Origin: Mastigias papua
Taxonomy: Eukaryota > Cnidaria > Scyphozoa > Rhizostomeae > Mastigiidae
Direction of reading: 5' to 3'
DNA length: 64,000 nt
Assembly: GCA_964019165.1 (NCBI GenBank)
Contig: OZ025271.1
Coordinates: 64,501 to 128,500 of the forward strand
Under the pieces are notes generated by a model. The model saw nothing but the letters and a program-made list of their open reading frames with translations. It searched no databases and was not told the origin of the DNA. The translations under genes were made by a program, and so were the position numbers. The first letter of the stretch is position 1. Each line of letters opens with the position of its first letter. Positions 62,343-64,000 of the stretch are shown here, piece after piece.

Positions 62343-64000
62343 ATGGCCAATAAGTCAAAAGGCATGACAGCAAGGTGTGCAACAGACCTAGAACACTGTC
62401 TAGTTGGAAGAGGATTAATCGCCAGTCACTGTGGAAGGGATTGGGCCATCAAAATGCACATACCATTGCAATCAACCCAGATACAAGTAATAGGAAAGAA
62501 ATTCCTGTTTCCTTTGCATGTATGATAGTTGATGATGGAAGTGATTCAAACATCAAAGGAAGTTTACTTCTTCATGGTGCTACTTTGAAAATCAGAGACA
62601 GGAGCGCCAACATAAGCTTGAATATGAACGGACAATAAATCCAGTAGGAAAACAAAATAAATTGATACAGGAAATGGAATATGTGAAGCTAGACATATTA
62701 GGACTCAAAGAAACAAGCTGGGCTGATGATAGGAAGACTTTATGCACCAACTTAGGAACAAAATAGAATATGTTGAACAATATTATAAGCGAATACAAAA
62801 TGGAATCAAACAAGCAAAATCAGATGAAATAGTGTGCATCATGGGATATATTAGTGCTCAAGTGTGAAGTGATGAATAAAGACAGAAAAGAATATAGTAG
62901 AGTTATTCTATCTAATATAGAATAAAGAATACATATAGAATATACATAATAATAGACAGAAAAGAACTAGGGCAATTTAAGGATTAAAGTGAGCGTTTAA
63001 TCAAATTCTGTCAGCAAAATAAATAAATTTCTACTAATATATGGGTCCAAAATCCAGCAAGAACATTATGCACGATGACAAGCCCCAGTGAAACATCAAG
63101 AAATCGAATTGACTACACTCAATGGAAGATTCAGAAATAGTGCTAAACAAACAAGGCATACCCTTGAGATGACAGCAGCTGAGATGACAGCAGCTGAGAT
63201 GACAGCAGCTGAGATGACAGCAGCTGAGATGACAGCAGCTGAGATGACAGCAGCTGAGATGACAGCAGCTGAGATGACAGCAGCTGAGATGACAGCAGCT
63301 GAGATGACAGCAGCTGAGATGACAGCAGCTGAGATGACAGCAGCTGAGATGACAGCAGCTGAGATGACAGCAGCTGAGATGACAGCAGCTGAGATGACAG
63401 CCCTGAAGCAACCAACACAATCGTCAAGCAAAAGAAAATTAAGAATAATAAAGAATAATAAAGAGCAGTTCGAGGTAAGCTTACTAAAGGAACAAGAATA
63501 TAGAATTAGACGCAATAATGAAGTTAGGAATATTTATAAGAAGTTGCTGATCGAAGAGATTGAGCAACAACCAAAGGAGGGCTATAACAATATTGAGGAA
63601 AAATGAAAACATAAAAAATGAAAAACATAAAACATGGAAAAAGCGGAATATCCATTCAAACATCACTGAGTTTAATGTTCCGAAAGAAAGAAGAAAGAAA
63701 ACAATCGTGGATCACAAGTGAAATACTGGAAATGAAGGAAGACTGACAAAAATTCAAACATAACGATGAAATGAAATACAGCGCATTCAACAAACAAACT
63801 GATGTAGATTGTAGAGCAGTTAAAGAGAAATGGTACAAAAATCAGTGTGAAGAAGTAGAGAGCTTTAAACGACAATTTAAAATCAGGGGAATGCACAATA
63901 AAGCTAAAGATATTACATTCAGAAATGTGAAAAAAGCATGAGGCTGAACACTTGATACACGTGGAAACTGTTTTACATCCAGAATAAGTATCGATCAGAT
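62343..64000 (+). pseudogene. Degenerate RTE-like LINE, 5' half, running off the window
   Basis: Broken frames show LIQEMEYVKLDILGLKETSW (62660-62720, APE endonuclease; active relatives have SETRW), then EIVCIMGYISAQV (the GDFNA block, Asp lost). The linker before the reverse transcriptase contains KHQEIELTTLNGRFRNSAKQ and DVDCRAVKEKWYKNQCEEV, then VESFKRQFKIRGMHNKAKDI. Reverse transcriptase should begin beyond 64000. The linker hosts a 15-bp minisatellite. No intact frame. Confidence 0.7.
63166..63400. repeat. 15-bp minisatellite, about 16 copies, in a LINE frame
   Basis: Perfect GAGATGACAGCAGCT units encode EMTAA repeats in the LINE sense frame. The 15-bp period also keeps other frames open (AVISA, CCHLS on the minus strand); those are artefacts. 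Confidence 0.97.

Overview
This is a gene-poor, AT-rich, intron- and repeat-dense animal nuclear window. It looks like a (probably marine) invertebrate: it carries DZIP3-type HEPN exons, RTE- and CR1/Jockey-like LINEs, a 2A-bearing APE-type LINE, a Mag-like Ty3/gypsy element, TA-flanked inverted-repeat elements and many minisatellites. There is no bacterial-style coding, and no tRNA, rRNA or CRISPR was seen. The phylum cannot be fixed from sequence alone.

Layout. 1-1.1 kb: satellite with 25-bp monomers, 150-bp higher-order units and a 474-bp duplication. 1.7-2.7 kb: inverted-repeat element enclosing a candidate exon with a poly-Asp tail. 2.9-3.6 kb: 109-bp tandem repeat. 3.7-11.3 kb: nothing recognised except a TA microsatellite.

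11.3-38.2 kb, minus strand: one large gene assembled by eye from splice sites. Two related exons (37418-38028 and 35469-36071) each encode a DZIP3-type HEPN-like domain; only the second keeps the RNxxxxH motif. A 927-nt exon (31246-32172) and a 987-nt exon (17480-18466) encode long heptad coiled coils. Between and after them lie at least nine small exons of 27-63 nt. Every internal exon starts and ends in phase 1, so any can be skipped without a frameshift. The introns hold 5 kb of about 58-bp minisatellite, a SINE, two inverted-repeat elements and a 310-bp inverted repeat. This gene is the most interesting object in the window.

38.9-47.8 kb: decayed LINE fragments on both strands, two 282-bp copies of one inverted-repeat element, and short satellites. 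48.0-62.0 kb: a decayed LINE with an N-terminal 2A motif, APE endonuclease, reverse transcriptase and C-terminal zinc fingers. It is interrupted by two adjacent DNA elements (49022-53823, AATT target duplications) and by a degenerate Mag-like LTR retrotransposon (57098-61835, 89-bp LTRs, ATGGT duplication). 62.3-64.0 kb: another RTE-like LINE runs off the right edge and carries a 15-bp minisatellite.

Apart from the HEPN/coiled-coil gene, nearly all coding-like sequence is transposon-derived and broken. Splice models are inferred without transcript data.
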